Positions 63,193-64,000 of a stretch of DNA of 64,000 bases are shown here, in pieces (the stretch's first letter is position 1; each line of letters starts with the position of its first letter). The notes beneath the pieces were generated by a model. It had not been told where the DNA came from, searched no databases, and saw nothing but the letters and a program-made list of their open reading frames with translations. Position numbers and translations under genes: made by a program. Origin of the DNA: Tritrichomonas musculus (taxonomy: Eukaryota > Parabasalia > Tritrichomonadida > Tritrichomonadidae); the NCBI GenBank assembly GCA_039105265.1, contig JAPFFF010000008.1, positions 4,464,001 to 4,528,000 of the forward strand, written 5' to 3'.

Positions 63193-64000
63193 ATATAAAT
63201 AAATTGAGAATCGATAATTGAAATATATACGATCAGAATTTGATTATCAAAATTTTCAATATTCAATTTATTTCTCATAATGAATTCAATTTTAGAGAAT
63301 TCAGAAATTCTTTCTTTTGTGGAACAATTAAACAAAATATTTTTTTATTTGATATTATAATATTTCTATATTAAAAAACGTAATCTGACATTTATCTTCT
63401 TTCAAAAATTTGTAAAATAAAATTCAATATTTTCGGTTGTAAATTGTTAATTTTTGAATTGAAATTTTTCATATAGCATTGAATAATATGAATATTAGAT
63501 GTTCATTAATTATGTATCAAAGTTTGAATTTCCATAAAGTAATTCAAATTTCACAAATTTTTGAATTGACTGAATAAATGCAAAATTTGAGAAAACTTAT
63601 ACAATATTTTCTTCATGAATTCATAATTGACTATTGTAAAAATTTTATATATTTGAATTCAGAAGGGTCGAAACTATCGAATTTATAACAAATATGATTA
63701 TAATTAATATATTTTATTTAATGACATATAATAAAATTAAATTATTAATTATGATATATTTAATGCGGTAGAAAACAAGATATTACTATAAAAAATAATG
63801 ACTTTTGAATTCAAATGCTGATCGTAATAGGCAAATTTTTAACTTTGAATAATTTTGTTAAAACTTTTCTATAAAAATCATTTTATTAATCATTTATATC
63901 ATAAAAGTATCATATATTTGCTTTTTGGTTGGTATAAATTGGAATTATTTACCTAATAATGTTGGACTTGGCTAATGTATATTAAACTGGAATCAAAAAC
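63193..64000. other. Intergenic, ending in the 326-bp repeat
   Basis: AT-rich DNA upstream of the PITP gene, then the second 326-bp repeat copy. No gene found. Confidence 0.4.
63661..63986 (+). repeat. 326-bp dispersed repeat, copy 2
   Basis: Identical to 12080-12405 in the same orientation. Its first 27 bp encode the last eight residues and stop of the ankyrin protein family (EGSKLSNL), but no ankyrin coding sequence precedes it here. After 63986 the two copies diverge at once. Confidence 0.9.

Overview
The window looks like nuclear DNA of a parabasalid protist, most likely a trichomonad of the Tritrichomonas type. It is very AT-rich, every gene is intronless, and the standard code fits (TAA, TGA and TAG all end genes). 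The gene families point the same way: kinase-Sel1 proteins, trichomonad-type ankyrin (DUF3447-like) proteins, BTB-like proteins, TKL-like kinases, and short TCAYWY initiator-like motifs just upstream of several ATGs. The species is inferred, not proven.

Layout. 1-5 kb: a lysine-rich protein, a 971-aa coiled-coil protein and a small basic protein. 5.6-18.3 kb is accessory and decaying: a frameshifted Sel1 fragment, a BTB/ankyrin pseudogene with many lesions, 2.3 kb of relic-like DNA, and a 1,310-codon Sel1 reading frame that keeps only the tail of a protein kinase domain. 18.3-21.2 kb is gene-poor and rich in nested inverted repeats. 21.2-34.8 kb is a housekeeping and signalling block: a small unknown protein, a GAF-containing cyclic-nucleotide phosphodiesterase, a BTB-like protein, a MutL-family ATPase head to head with a CNOT11-like CCR4-NOT subunit, and a TKL-like kinase.

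35.1-53.9 kb is the most unusual part. It is about 18.7 kb bounded by 34-bp imperfect terminal inverted repeats. It carries a 1,296-aa Mutator-like (MULE) transposase whose N-terminus contains an ankyrin-like region. Behind the transposase lie a satellite of roughly 375 copies of a 26-bp unit and then nearly five copies of a 112-bp unit. Two smaller MITE-like elements and short decayed reading frames lie in its left arm. I read it as one giant MULE or a MULE-bounded composite.

53.9-63.2 kb returns to compact genes: a bromodomain protein, a Fringe/GT31-like glycosyltransferase, centrin, an Ada3-like protein, two coiled-coil proteins and a class I phosphatidylinositol transfer protein. The last 0.34 kb holds an exact copy of a 326-bp segment also found at 12.1 kb, at the 3' end of the ankyrin pseudogene.

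Functionally the core genes cover chromatin and transcription (bromodomain, Ada3-like), mRNA decay (CNOT11-like), DNA repair (MutL-like), cyclic-nucleotide signalling, the centriole/basal body (centrin), lipid transfer and secretory glycosylation. They look like unlinked neighbours, not a pathway cluster. All family calls rest on motifs read by eye; no search was run.
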